64,000 nucleotides of DNA from Rhodococcus sp040643435 (GTDB lineage: Bacteria; Actinomycetota; Actinomycetes; Mycobacteriales; Mycobacteriaceae): positions 1-64,000 of the forward strand of contig NZ_JBEYUH010000008.1 in assembly GCF_040643435.1 (NCBI RefSeq), written 5' to 3'. The notes beneath the pieces were generated by a model. It had not been told where the DNA came from. It made no database searches and was given only the letters and a program-made list of their open reading frames with translations. The position numbers and the translations under genes were made by a program. Below are positions 42,476 to 50,976 of this stretch, one piece after another (position 1 is the first letter of the stretch; every line of letters starts with the position of its first letter).

Positions 42476-42553
42476 GGTTGACCTTCTCCCCGTTCCGGTG
42501 ACGCGGTCGCATCTCGCGCGGCGACGACCGCGATCACCGTTCCGATCTCGAAA

Positions 42554-42700
42554 TCAGTGCGAGCCGCGACGCTGCTGCTTCAGCTTGGTGAGCATTTCCT
42601 TGGCCTTGCGCTGATTCTCCGGCTTGGCCGCCTCGCGTCGGACGACTTGGATCGCCTTGGCGGCTGCAGCGCTCTTCATGACCTTGCCGAACATTCCCAT
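42554..42700 (-). CDS. 48-residue basic small protein
   Basis: The ATG at 42700 is preceded at 6 bp by GGAGGAG, a strong ribosome site. The protein starts MGMFGKVMKSAAAAKAIQVV, goes on with a charged helix rich in Lys, Arg and Gln (REAAKPENQRKAKEMLTKLK), and ends QQRRGSH. It is strongly basic and probably all helical. It lies between the truncated gene and nuoN. Start, ribosome site and codon use look genuine; family unknown. Confidence 0.6.
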   Translation of the reverse strand: MGMFGKVMKSAAAAKAIQVVRREAAKPENQRKAKEMLTKLKQQRRGSH

Positions 42701-42812
42701 CGAGCACTCCTCCACCGTGTCGTCACAATCGATACTTCAACGATACGGGTCCGCCCGAGGGGCGACGATCGGCCGCGTCCATACCCTCGTGAACGCTCCG
42801 ACGGTCGCCGAG

Positions 42813-44417
42813 TCAGAACGCGAACGCTGCCGCTCGCTCGGCAAGATCGAGGACCGGTTGCGGCATGATGCCGAGCAGCACCGTCGCCACGGCCGCGAAC
42901 GTGATGGCCGCGTTCGTGGCTACGGTCGAGGTGGCAAGGCGCGGTGCGTCGGACGTCGGTTCGGTGAAGAACATCAGCACGATCACACGCACGTAGAAGT
43001 ACGCAGCGACCGCGCTGACGAGCACACCGACGATCACGAGCGGGGCCGCACCCCCCGAGATCGCCGCGTCGAACACGTCGAACTTCGCGATGAATCCGCT
43101 CGTGAGCGGGATACCGGCCATCGACAGCAGAAACAGTGCGAAGGCTCCACCGAGAATCGGTGAGCGTCGGCCGACGCCGGCCCACCGCGACAGCTCCCAC
43201 GCCTCGCCGTCGGGGTCGCGGACCACGGTCACGACGGCGAACACACCGACGGTCCCGATGCCGTAGACGAGCAGATAGAACAGGGTGGACGACACACCCG
43301 AAGGGGTGCCCGCCACGACGCCGGTGAGGATGAATCCGGTATGACTGATCGCCGAGTACGCGAGCATGCGTTTGATGTCGTTCTGCGTCACCGCCAGCAC
43401 TGCGCCGACGACCATCGTCGCGATGGCCACGGCCCACATGATCGGACGCCACTGCTCGGCCATACCGGGTACCGCGACGTAGAGCACACGCAGCAGTGCA
43501 CCGAAGGCGGCGATCTTCGTCGCGGACGCCATGAACGCCGTGACCGGAGTGGGAGCCCCTTGATAGACGTCGGGTGTCCACGAGTGGAAGGGCACGGCAC
43601 CGACCTTGAACAGCAGCCCCACCGACAACAGACCCACTCCGACGAGCGCCGTGGTCTCGCTGCCTGTCCCTGCGTCGAAGGCCTCGGCGATACCGCTGAG
43701 CCGAACGGTCCCCGCGTAGCCGTACAGCATGGCCACCCCGTACAGGAAGAACGCCGACGAGAAGGCCCCCAGCAGGAAGTACTTGAGAGCCGATTCCTGG
43801 GAGAGCAACCGGCGGCGCCGCGCGAGCCCGCACAGCAGATACAGGGGCAGCGACAACACTTCGAGCGCAACGAACATCGTCAGCAAGTCGTTCGAGGCCG
43901 GGAAGACGAGCATCCCACCGACCGCGAAGAGCAGGAGTGGGAAGACCTCGGTCCGTGCGCCACCCGCCGCGAGCGCCTGTCTTTCTGCTGCAGTACCGGG
44001 GACGGCCGATGCCTGGGGTGCGAACGCATCGAGGTGCGCGCCCACCGCGGCGGGCGAAACAGCTTCTGCACGAGTCCGCTCGATACTTCGTTCCGCAACC
44101 AGTGCGACCGACAGCAGAGCCACGATCAGGACCGATCCCTGAAGAAACAGGGCCGGCCCGTCGATCACGACCGAACCCGACAGGGTGGTCGCACGGGTTC
44201 CGGCGAGCATGATGACGGCGACGAACGCCGCGACGAGCGCGACCGTCGTCAGGATCACGTGGCCTGGATACCGCGCGGTGGCCGGCACGAAGGATTCGAC
44301 GAGTACTCCGACGACTGCCGCGGCGAACACGATCAGGATCGGCGCGATCAGACCGTAGTCGATCGGCGGGGCAGGAAGGGAGGCGGCAAGAAGGGCGATG
44401 TCCTCGGACGGGTTCAT
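42813..44417 (-). CDS. nuoN: NADH-quinone oxidoreductase subunit N
   Basis: A 534-residue antiporter-like subunit of complex I that moves protons across the membrane. About 14 helices; conserved Lys/Glu helices are visible around ALKYFLLGAFSSAFFLYGVAMLYG and LFKVGAVPFHSWTPDVYQGAPTPVTAFMAS. Last gene of the nuo operon; its start overlaps the nuoM stop by 4 bp. The N-terminus is about 40 residues longer than in E. coli, as usual for actinobacteria. Confidence 0.97.
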   Translation of the reverse strand: MNPSEDIALLAASLPAPPIDYGLIAPILIVFAAAVVGVLVESFVPATARYPGHVILTTVALVAAFVAVIMLAGTRATTLSGSVVIDGPALFLQGSVLIVALLSVALVAERSIERTRAEAVSPAAVGAHLDAFAPQASAVPGTAAERQALAAGGARTEVFPLLLFAVGGMLVFPASNDLLTMFVALEVLSLPLYLLCGLARRRRLLSQESALKYFLLGAFSSAFFLYGVAMLYGYAGTVRLSGIAEAFDAGTGSETTALVGVGLLSVGLLFKVGAVPFHSWTPDVYQGAPTPVTAFMASATKIAAFGALLRVLYVAVPGMAEQWRPIMWAVAIATMVVGAVLAVTQNDIKRMLAYSAISHTGFILTGVVAGTPSGVSSTLFYLLVYGIGTVGVFAVVTVVRDPDGEAWELSRWAGVGRRSPILGGAFALFLLSMAGIPLTSGFIAKFDVFDAAISGGAAPLVIVGVLVSAVAAYFYVRVIVLMFFTEPTSDAPRLATSTVATNAAITFAAVATVLLGIMPQPVLDLAERAAAFAF

Positions 44418-46081
44418 TCCGTTTCACCTTCTTCGGGATCGCCTGCAGTGGAGCCGTTCTCGGCGACGGAACGCTCCGGGGGAACCACCGGTTCGGGCTG
44501 CGAGATGTCGATCGAGACGAGGGTGTCGTCGACCGCAGGGGTGATGACGTCGAGCGCCGGTTTCGGGTATATCCCGAGGACGAGCAGCAATGCGATCAGC
44601 GGCGCCACGACTGCGATCTCCCTCGGCACCAGGTCGGGCACCCGGGCGTCACGCTCGGCGACACCGTCGTCACCGGGAAGACGCACCGGCCCACCCATCA
44701 TTCGCTGATAGAGCCACAGCACGTACAGCGCCGACAGGACCAGCGCGAGTGTCGCGACCACGGCAGCGACTTCGTAGCGGGGGTAGGTGCCGACGAAGAC
44801 GAGGAACTCGCTCACGAAGGGTGCGAGTCCGGGAAGAGAGAGGGTGGCCAGCCCCGCGACGAGGAAGGTCCCCGCGAGAACCGGGGCGATCTTCTGCACA
44901 CCGCCGTATGCCGCGATCGTGCGGTTGCCGTGCCGGGAAACGAGGAACCCGGCGATGAGGAACAATGCGGCCGTGGAGATTCCGTGGTTCACCATGTACA
45001 GCGTCGAGCCCGCCTGACCCTGTGTGGTCAGTGCGAAGATGCCGAGGACGATGAATCCGAAGTGTGAGATCGAGGTGTACGCGATCAGCCGCATCACGTC
45101 GGTCTGCCCGATGGCGAGCATGGCGCCGTAGACGATGCCGATGACGGCGAGGGTCACCACGACCGGCGCGAAGGTCACCGAGGCGTCGGGGAAGAGCTGC
45201 AGGCAGTAACGCAGCATTCCGAAGGTCCCGACCTTGTCCACCACGGCCATCATGAGAACCGCGGCTACAGGTGTGGTCCGAACGGCCGCGTCGGGCAGCC
45301 ACCCGTGCAGCGGCCACAGTGGAGCTTTCACCGCGAACGCGATCAGAAAACCGAGGCACAGCGCACCGAGCACTGCCGGGGTCGCGTCGAGCTCGCCGGA
45401 TGTCGCAGCGGCGGTGACGACCCGGATGTCGAAGGTGCCCACTCCCGGCGACTCCCCCAGCCCGGACCGCGCGGTGACCACGTACAGGCCGATCAGCGCG
45501 GCGAGCATCACGAGCCCGCCGAGCAGGTTGTACAACAGGAACTTCACCGCAGCGCGCGCTCGATCCGCGCGGGCCGTACCCGGCGAGCCGAATCCGCCGA
45601 TGAGGAAGTACATCGGGACGAGCATCGCTTCGAAGAAGATGTAGAACAGCAGAATGTCGAGGGAGACGAACGAGACGAGCACCATCGATTCGACGAGCAG
45701 GATCAGCGCCGCATAGGTGTGTGCCGAGCGACCTGTGCCGGCTTCCTCGTCGGCGGCCCGGTGGTCGTGCCAACCGGCGGCCAGGAGCAACGGAACGAGT
45801 GCTGCAGTCAGCAGAACCAGTACCAGGGCGATCCCGTCGACGCCCAGTCGGTAGCCGGCCCCGAACGAGGGAATCCATTCGTGCGACTCGACGAACTGGA
45901 AACGTTCTCCTGCGGAATCGAATCCGGCGGCGACCATCACCCCGACGACCAGTACTGCGACCGACAACGCCAGGGCGGTCGCGCGGGCGGCGCCGCCCTT
46001 GCGTGCGGGCAGAGCCGCGACGACGCCGGCTCCGGCCAGTGGTAGGACCCACAGGATCGTGAGCCAGGGAACGGTGGTCAC
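44414..46081 (-). CDS. nuoM: NADH-quinone oxidoreductase subunit M
   Basis: A 555-residue proton-pumping membrane subunit. Family blocks are YIFFEAMLVPMYFLIGGFG, FAVKAPLWPLHGWLPDAAVRTTPVAAVLMMAVVDKVGTFG and the helix with VNHGISTAALFLIAGFL. It starts 13 bp after nuoL and overlaps nuoN. A soluble tail of about 40 residues ends in an acidic run. Confidence 0.97.
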   Translation of the reverse strand: MTTVPWLTILWVLPLAGAGVVAALPARKGGAARATALALSVAVLVVGVMVAAGFDSAGERFQFVESHEWIPSFGAGYRLGVDGIALVLVLLTAALVPLLLAAGWHDHRAADEEAGTGRSAHTYAALILLVESMVLVSFVSLDILLFYIFFEAMLVPMYFLIGGFGSPGTARADRARAAVKFLLYNLLGGLVMLAALIGLYVVTARSGLGESPGVGTFDIRVVTAAATSGELDATPAVLGALCLGFLIAFAVKAPLWPLHGWLPDAAVRTTPVAAVLMMAVVDKVGTFGMLRYCLQLFPDASVTFAPVVVTLAVIGIVYGAMLAIGQTDVMRLIAYTSISHFGFIVLGIFALTTQGQAGSTLYMVNHGISTAALFLIAGFLVSRHGNRTIAAYGGVQKIAPVLAGTFLVAGLATLSLPGLAPFVSEFLVFVGTYPRYEVAAVVATLALVLSALYVLWLYQRMMGGPVRLPGDDGVAERDARVPDLVPREIAVVAPLIALLLVLGIYPKPALDVITPAVDDTLVSIDISQPEPVVPPERSVAENGSTAGDPEEGETE

Positions 46082-46094
46082 CAGTACACCCCCA

Positions 46095-47987
46095 TCACAG
46101 TGTCACCAGGACGAGCGCGCCGAGCACGGCTGTCGCGCCGGCGAACATGTACAGCGCGTACGAGCGGACGAAGCCGGTCTGCAGGCGGCGCAGCCGGCGC
46201 GAGAGCGCGCCGATCCCGGCGGCCGCGCCGGTGACCGATCCGTCGATCCCCTCGGATTCGACGCTGCCCAGCGCGCGCACCATCTCGGACCCGGGACGCA
46301 TGAACACCGCTTCGTTCACCGCGTCGCCGTAGAGGTCGCGCCGCGCCGCGACGGTCAGTGCCGAGACCACCTCGGGTGGCGTCTCGGGGACCGGTTCGCG
46401 CGCGTACTGCCGATACGCCACAGCGACACCGGCGAGCGCGACCGCAACGGTGAGGGTGCTGACGAGCCAGACCGGCAGACCACCTTCGTGGTGGTCGTAA
46501 CCGACAACGGGTTCGAGCCAGTGCTGCAGCGCGCCACCGAGCACCAGCAACCCGCCGGCACCCACCGAGCCCACGGCCAATGCGATCATCGGCCAGGTCA
46601 TCGCCGCCGACGATTCGTGGGGGGTGGTATCCGGTGCCCATCGCCGGTCGCCGAAGAACGTCAGGATCATCACGCGGGTCATGTAGAAGGCGGTCAGCCC
46701 GGCACCGAGCAACGCCACCACACCCAGCGCGATGCCTTCGATCCCGCCCGCGGCGAACGCCACCTCGATGATCTTGTCCTTCGAGAAGAAGCCTGAGAAC
46801 GGCGGAATCCCGATGATCGCGAGATAGCCGAGGCCGAAGGTGACGAAAGTGATCGGCATGACGGTACGCAACCCGCCGAAACGGCGCATGTCGGTCTCGT
46901 CGTTCATCGCGTGCATCACCGAACCGGCGCCCAGGAACAGCCCTGCCTTGAAGAAGCCGTGAGTAAGCAGGTGCAGGATCGCGAAGGCGTAGCCCGCCGG
47001 ACCGAGCCCGGCAGCGAGCACCATGTATCCGATCTGGCTCATCGTCGATGCTGCGAGCGCCTTCTTGATGTCGTCCTTCGCGCAGCCGATGACCGCCCCG
47101 TACAGCAGCGTTGCCGCACCGACGATCACCACCGCAAGCCTCGCCGCGGGTGCCGCGTCGAAGATCGCGTTCGCTCGCACCACGAGGTAGACACCGGCGG
47201 TGACCATGGTCGCGGCGTGGATGAGCGCCGAGACCGGTGTGGGGCCTTCCATGGCGTCGCCCAGCCACGACTGCAGGGGCAACTGTGCGGATTTCGCGCA
47301 CGCGGCGAGGAGCAGGCACAGACCGATCGCCGTCACCACAGCTCGGTCGGCGCCGGGAATCGCGCCGAACACCACGTCGTAATCCAGGCTGCCGAAGGTG
47401 GCGAAGGTGATCATGAGGGCGACGAGCAATCCCATGTCACCGACGCGGTTGACGACGAAAGCCTTCTTCGCGGCGGTCGCGGCGGCCGGTTTGTACTGCC
47501 AGAAACCGATGAGCAGGTATGAGGCGAGACCGACCCCCTCCCATCCGAGATACAGGACGAGGAAATTGTCGGCGAGGACGAGCAGCAGCATCGCCGCGAG
47601 GAAGAGGTTGAGGTAGGCGAAGAATTTGCGGCGTTCCAGATCGTGTGCCATGTACCCGACCGAATAGACGTGGATCAGCGAACCCACGCCGGTGATGAGC
47701 AACACGAAGCAGATCGAGAGCGCATCGAGCCGAAGCCCGAGATCGACCTGCAAGTTCCCGACCGGAACCCAGGTGAACAACGTCTGCTGTGCGAGGCGCT
47801 CGCTCGCGTCGAGTCCGATCATCCCGACGAACATCACTGCACCGACGACGAAGGACGTTATCGCCGTGGCACATCCGAGCAGGTGGCCCCATCCGTCACT
47901 ACGCCGACCGAGGAGCAGGAGCACGAACGCCCCTGCGAGGGGCAGTGCCGGTATCGTCCACAGCGCCGAGTTCAGGAACGAAGTCAT
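46095..47987 (-). CDS. nuoL: NADH-quinone oxidoreductase subunit L
   Basis: A 630-residue subunit at the tip of the membrane arm. The conserved pump segment SAQLPLQSWLGDAMEGPTPVSALIHAATMVTAGVYLV and FFAYLNLFLAAMLLLVLADNFLVLYLGWEGVGLASYLLIGFW are diagnostic. The lateral helix and last transmembrane segment follow a long soluble stretch near residue 520. It has its own ribosome site 58 bp after nuoK, the largest gap between adjacent genes from nuoB to nuoN. Confidence 0.97.
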   Translation of the reverse strand: MTSFLNSALWTIPALPLAGAFVLLLLGRRSDGWGHLLGCATAITSFVVGAVMFVGMIGLDASERLAQQTLFTWVPVGNLQVDLGLRLDALSICFVLLITGVGSLIHVYSVGYMAHDLERRKFFAYLNLFLAAMLLLVLADNFLVLYLGWEGVGLASYLLIGFWQYKPAAATAAKKAFVVNRVGDMGLLVALMITFATFGSLDYDVVFGAIPGADRAVVTAIGLCLLLAACAKSAQLPLQSWLGDAMEGPTPVSALIHAATMVTAGVYLVVRANAIFDAAPAARLAVVIVGAATLLYGAVIGCAKDDIKKALAASTMSQIGYMVLAAGLGPAGYAFAILHLLTHGFFKAGLFLGAGSVMHAMNDETDMRRFGGLRTVMPITFVTFGLGYLAIIGIPPFSGFFSKDKIIEVAFAAGGIEGIALGVVALLGAGLTAFYMTRVMILTFFGDRRWAPDTTPHESSAAMTWPMIALAVGSVGAGGLLVLGGALQHWLEPVVGYDHHEGGLPVWLVSTLTVAVALAGVAVAYRQYAREPVPETPPEVVSALTVAARRDLYGDAVNEAVFMRPGSEMVRALGSVESEGIDGSVTGAAAGIGALSRRLRRLQTGFVRSYALYMFAGATAVLGALVLVTL

Positions 47988-48045
47988 GCCGCGTGTCCTC
48001 TCGGCTCGTAGTGGGCTCTCACACTCACCGTCCTCGTCGGGGTCG

Positions 48046-48345
48046 TCAGTACTTGAGCAGGTCGGCGTTGTCGACCGAGGCGGATCGCCTCGTCCGGAAG
48101 ATGGTCACGATGATGGCCAGACCGACGACCACCTCGGCGGCCGCGACGACCATCGTGAAGAAGGCGAACACCTGACCGTGAAGGTTGCCGTGCATCCGCG
48201 CGAACGTGACGAAGGCCAGGTTGGCGGCGTTGAGCATCAGTTCCACGCACATGAACACGACGATGGCGTTGCGCCGGAGGAGAACTCCCACTGCTCCGAT
48301 GGTGAACAGCAGTGCGGACAGATAGAGGTAGTTCTCGGGGTTCAT
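48046..48345 (-). CDS. nuoK: NADH-quinone oxidoreductase subunit K
   Basis: A 99-residue three-helix membrane subunit. MNPENYLYLSALLFTIGAVGVLLRRNAIVVFMCVELMLNAANLAFV contains the conserved Glu of the E-channel (CVELMLNAAN) and the second Glu in AAAEVVVGLAI. The ATG at 48345 overlaps the nuoJ stop (ATGA). Confidence 0.97.
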   Translation of the reverse strand: MNPENYLYLSALLFTIGAVGVLLRRNAIVVFMCVELMLNAANLAFVTFARMHGNLHGQVFAFFTMVVAAAEVVVGLAIIVTIFRTRRSASVDNADLLKY

Positions 48346-49133
48346 CGCCGGTCCCTCCCCTGCTCGTCCCTGGGTCGCCGCAGGTCGAGATCGGTGTGAT
48401 TCCAGTCGCGGCCGATGCGGCCGAGGAGTTCACCGACCGACAGGTCGGCGAACGATCCGTCGGGCAGCAGGGCCGGCACGTCGGCGGCATTGTGGCGGGC
48501 GTAGACACCCGCGGCGGGCAGCGGTGTGACCCGTTCCCCTTCGCGGAACCGGCGTTCGGCGAGTTCTCGTTGGGTCTGCCGGGGTTGCAACCGTTCGCGG
48601 TGTGCGAGCACCATCGCCCCCACGGTGGCGGTGATGAGCAACGCCCCGGTGAGCTCGAACGCCCAGACGTAGTCGATGAAGAGCAGCACGGCGAGACCTT
48701 CGACATTGCCCCCGGCGTTGGCCGCATCGAGTCCGGCGAAACCGGAGGTCGCGGTATTCCCGATGCCGCCGATGAGCATCACCGCGAACCCGATCGCCAC
48801 GACGATCGCGAGGACGCGCTGGCCTTTGATGGTTTCGACCAGGGAGTCGGACGAGTCGATACCGACGAGCATCAACACGAACAGGAACAGCATCATGACC
48901 GCCCCGGTGTAGACCACGACCTGCACGACACCGAGGAACAGTGCGTCCTGCGCGATGTAGAAGACGGCGAGCACGATCATCGTCATGGCCAGGAACAACG
49001 CCGAGTACACGGCTTTCGGGGCGACGACCACGCCGAGGGCCCCGAGCACCGCGACCGCGCCGAGGATCCAGAACTGCACGGCTTCCCCGGTGGAGGTGGT
49101 TGTGAGTTCGGCTGCGAGCAGAGCGGTGGTCAC
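48342..49133 (-). CDS. nuoJ: NADH-quinone oxidoreductase subunit J
   Basis: A 263-residue membrane subunit with five predicted helices and a hydrophilic tail of about 80 residues that is longer than the E. coli protein. VVQVVVYTGAVMMLFLFVLMLVG is the conserved third-helix region with the flexible pi-bulge glycine. The GTG at 49133 overlaps the nuoI stop (GTGA), and the stop overlaps nuoK. Confidence 0.96.
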   Translation of the reverse strand: MTTALLAAELTTTSTGEAVQFWILGAVAVLGALGVVVAPKAVYSALFLAMTMIVLAVFYIAQDALFLGVVQVVVYTGAVMMLFLFVLMLVGIDSSDSLVETIKGQRVLAIVVAIGFAVMLIGGIGNTATSGFAGLDAANAGGNVEGLAVLLFIDYVWAFELTGALLITATVGAMVLAHRERLQPRQTQRELAERRFREGERVTPLPAAGVYARHNAADVPALLPDGSFADLSVGELLGRIGRDWNHTDLDLRRPRDEQGRDRR

Positions 49134-49675
49134 GGGCGTTCCTTCCCGTCGGTCACCGATGCCTGCTCCGGGAGAGGGATGGTGCCCCGGTAGTAGTCCT
49201 CGTCGGTGGCGCCGGGGGCCATCGGGTGCGGCGGCAGTTGCATCCCGGGAGCCGGCGGGGCCAGCAACCGATCCTTCTCGTAGATCATGTCGGTGCGGTT
49301 GTCGTCGGCCATCTCGTACTCGTTGGTCATGGTCAGGGCACGGGTCGGGCACGCCTCGATGCACAGTCCGCAGCCGATGCATCGCAGATAGTTGATCTGG
49401 TAGACGCGGCCGTACCGTTCGCCGGGTGAGTACCGCTCCTCTTCGGTGTTGTCGGCCCCTTCGACGTGAATGGCGTCGGCCGGGCACGCCCACGCGCACA
49501 GTTCACAACCGATGCACTTCTCGAGTCCGTCGGGATATCTGTTCAGCTGGTGCCGTCCGTGATAGCGGGGCGCGGTGGGCTTCTTCTCCTCCGGATAGCC
49601 CTCGGTGTTGGCCTTCTTGAACATCGTCGTGAGCGTCACACCGAAACCGGCCAGTGGGCCGCGGAATTCGACCAT
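49130..49675 (-). CDS. nuoI: NADH-quinone oxidoreductase subunit I
   Basis: A 181-residue ferredoxin-type subunit carrying two [4Fe-4S] clusters (N6a and N6b). Both cluster motifs are intact: CIGCELCAWACPADAI and CIGCGLCIEACPTRAL. The ATG at 49675 shares a base with the nuoH stop (TGATG). The last about 50 residues are a Pro-rich tail typical of actinobacteria. Confidence 0.97.
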   Translation of the reverse strand: MVEFRGPLAGFGVTLTTMFKKANTEGYPEEKKPTAPRYHGRHQLNRYPDGLEKCIGCELCAWACPADAIHVEGADNTEEERYSPGERYGRVYQINYLRCIGCGLCIEACPTRALTMTNEYEMADDNRTDMIYEKDRLLAPPAPGMQLPPHPMAPGATDEDYYRGTIPLPEQASVTDGKERP

Positions 49676-50976
49676 CACGATCCTCCTGGGAAACGGCCCG
49701 CCGAGGCGGGCGGACTCGACCGGGTGGTCGATCGAGCAGGTATGGGTGGCACGGGGAACCCACCGGCCATGGCGTCGAACTCCTCGTCGGGTCCGGGCCG
49801 CTCGACCGCTGTGGCGTCGCGGCGGGTTCGACGTCCGCGCACAGTGAGGTAGCCGAACAACAGCGCAGTCGACAGCAGGCCCGCGACGATGATGCTCGCG
49901 GTACCGGGGAGGACATCGTCGTCGGCCAGGAGACGCAGCACTGCCACGACCATCACCCACACGACCGACACCGGGATGAGCAGTTTCCAGCCCAGCGCCA
50001 TGAACTGGTCGTACCGCAATCTCGGCAGTGTGCTGCGCAACCACACGAAGACGAACAGCACGATCCACACCTTGACGACGAACCACAGCAGCGGCCACCA
50101 ACCGGAGTTCGCGCCGCTCCACATAGTCAGCGGCCACGGTGCGTGCCAGCCGCCGAGGAACAGGGTGGTCGCGAGTGCGGAAACGGTGACCATGTTGACG
50201 TACTCGGCGAGCATGAACATCGCGAACCGCAGCGAGGAGTACTCGGTGTGGAAGCCGCCCACCAGCTCCCCCTCGGCTTCGGGCAGGTCGAAGGGGGCGC
50301 GATTGGTCTCCCCGACCATCGACACCGAGTACACCAGGAACGACGGGAGCAGCAGCACGACGAACCACAACCCGCCCTGCGCGGCGACGATGCCCGAGGT
50401 CGACATCGTGCCCGCCTGGAGGAAGACCGCCGCGAATGCGAGTCCCATGGCGATCTCGTACGAGATGACCTGGGCGGTCGAACGGAGTCCGCCGAGCAGC
50501 GGGTAGGTCGATCCGGAGGCCCAGCCGGCGAGGACGATGCCGTAGACGCCTACCGAAGTGACCGCCAGGACGTACAGGACCGCGACGGGAAGATCCGTGA
50601 GCTGCAACGGCGTTCGCGTACCGAAGATCGACACCTCGGGCCCGAACGGAATGACGGCGAACGCCATGAACGCCGGCGCCGTCGCGATGATCGGGGCGAG
50701 CAGATAGATCGGCTTGTCCACCCCCGCCGGGATGATGCCTTCCTTGAGGGCGAGTTTCAGGCCGTCCGCGACGGTCTGCAGCAGTCCTTTCGGTCCCACA
50801 CGATCGGGGCCGACCCGCATCTGCATCCAGGCCATGACCTTGCGTTCGGCGAGGATGAGCACGAGGGTCGTCAGGACGAGGAATGCGAAGATCGCCAGCG
50901 CTTTCGTGAGGACGAGCCACCACGGGTCGACGCCGAACATCGACAGGTCCACTGTTTGCTGGGCGGTAACGGTCAC
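49675..50976 (-). CDS. nuoH: NADH-quinone oxidoreductase subunit H
   Basis: A 433-residue subunit linking the peripheral arm to the membrane arm near the quinone site. ERKVMAWMQMRVGPDRVGPKGLLQ and NRAPFDLPEAEGELVGGFHTEYSSLRFAMFMLAEY are diagnostic. The C-terminal about 70 residues beyond the last helix form a soluble tail. Its start overlaps the nuoG stop. Confidence 0.97.
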   Translation of the reverse strand: MTVTAQQTVDLSMFGVDPWWLVLTKALAIFAFLVLTTLVLILAERKVMAWMQMRVGPDRVGPKGLLQTVADGLKLALKEGIIPAGVDKPIYLLAPIIATAPAFMAFAVIPFGPEVSIFGTRTPLQLTDLPVAVLYVLAVTSVGVYGIVLAGWASGSTYPLLGGLRSTAQVISYEIAMGLAFAAVFLQAGTMSTSGIVAAQGGLWFVVLLLPSFLVYSVSMVGETNRAPFDLPEAEGELVGGFHTEYSSLRFAMFMLAEYVNMVTVSALATTLFLGGWHAPWPLTMWSGANSGWWPLLWFVVKVWIVLFVFVWLRSTLPRLRYDQFMALGWKLLIPVSVVWVMVVAVLRLLADDDVLPGTASIIVAGLLSTALLFGYLTVRGRRTRRDATAVERPGPDEEFDAMAGGFPVPPIPARSTTRSSPPASAGRFPGGS

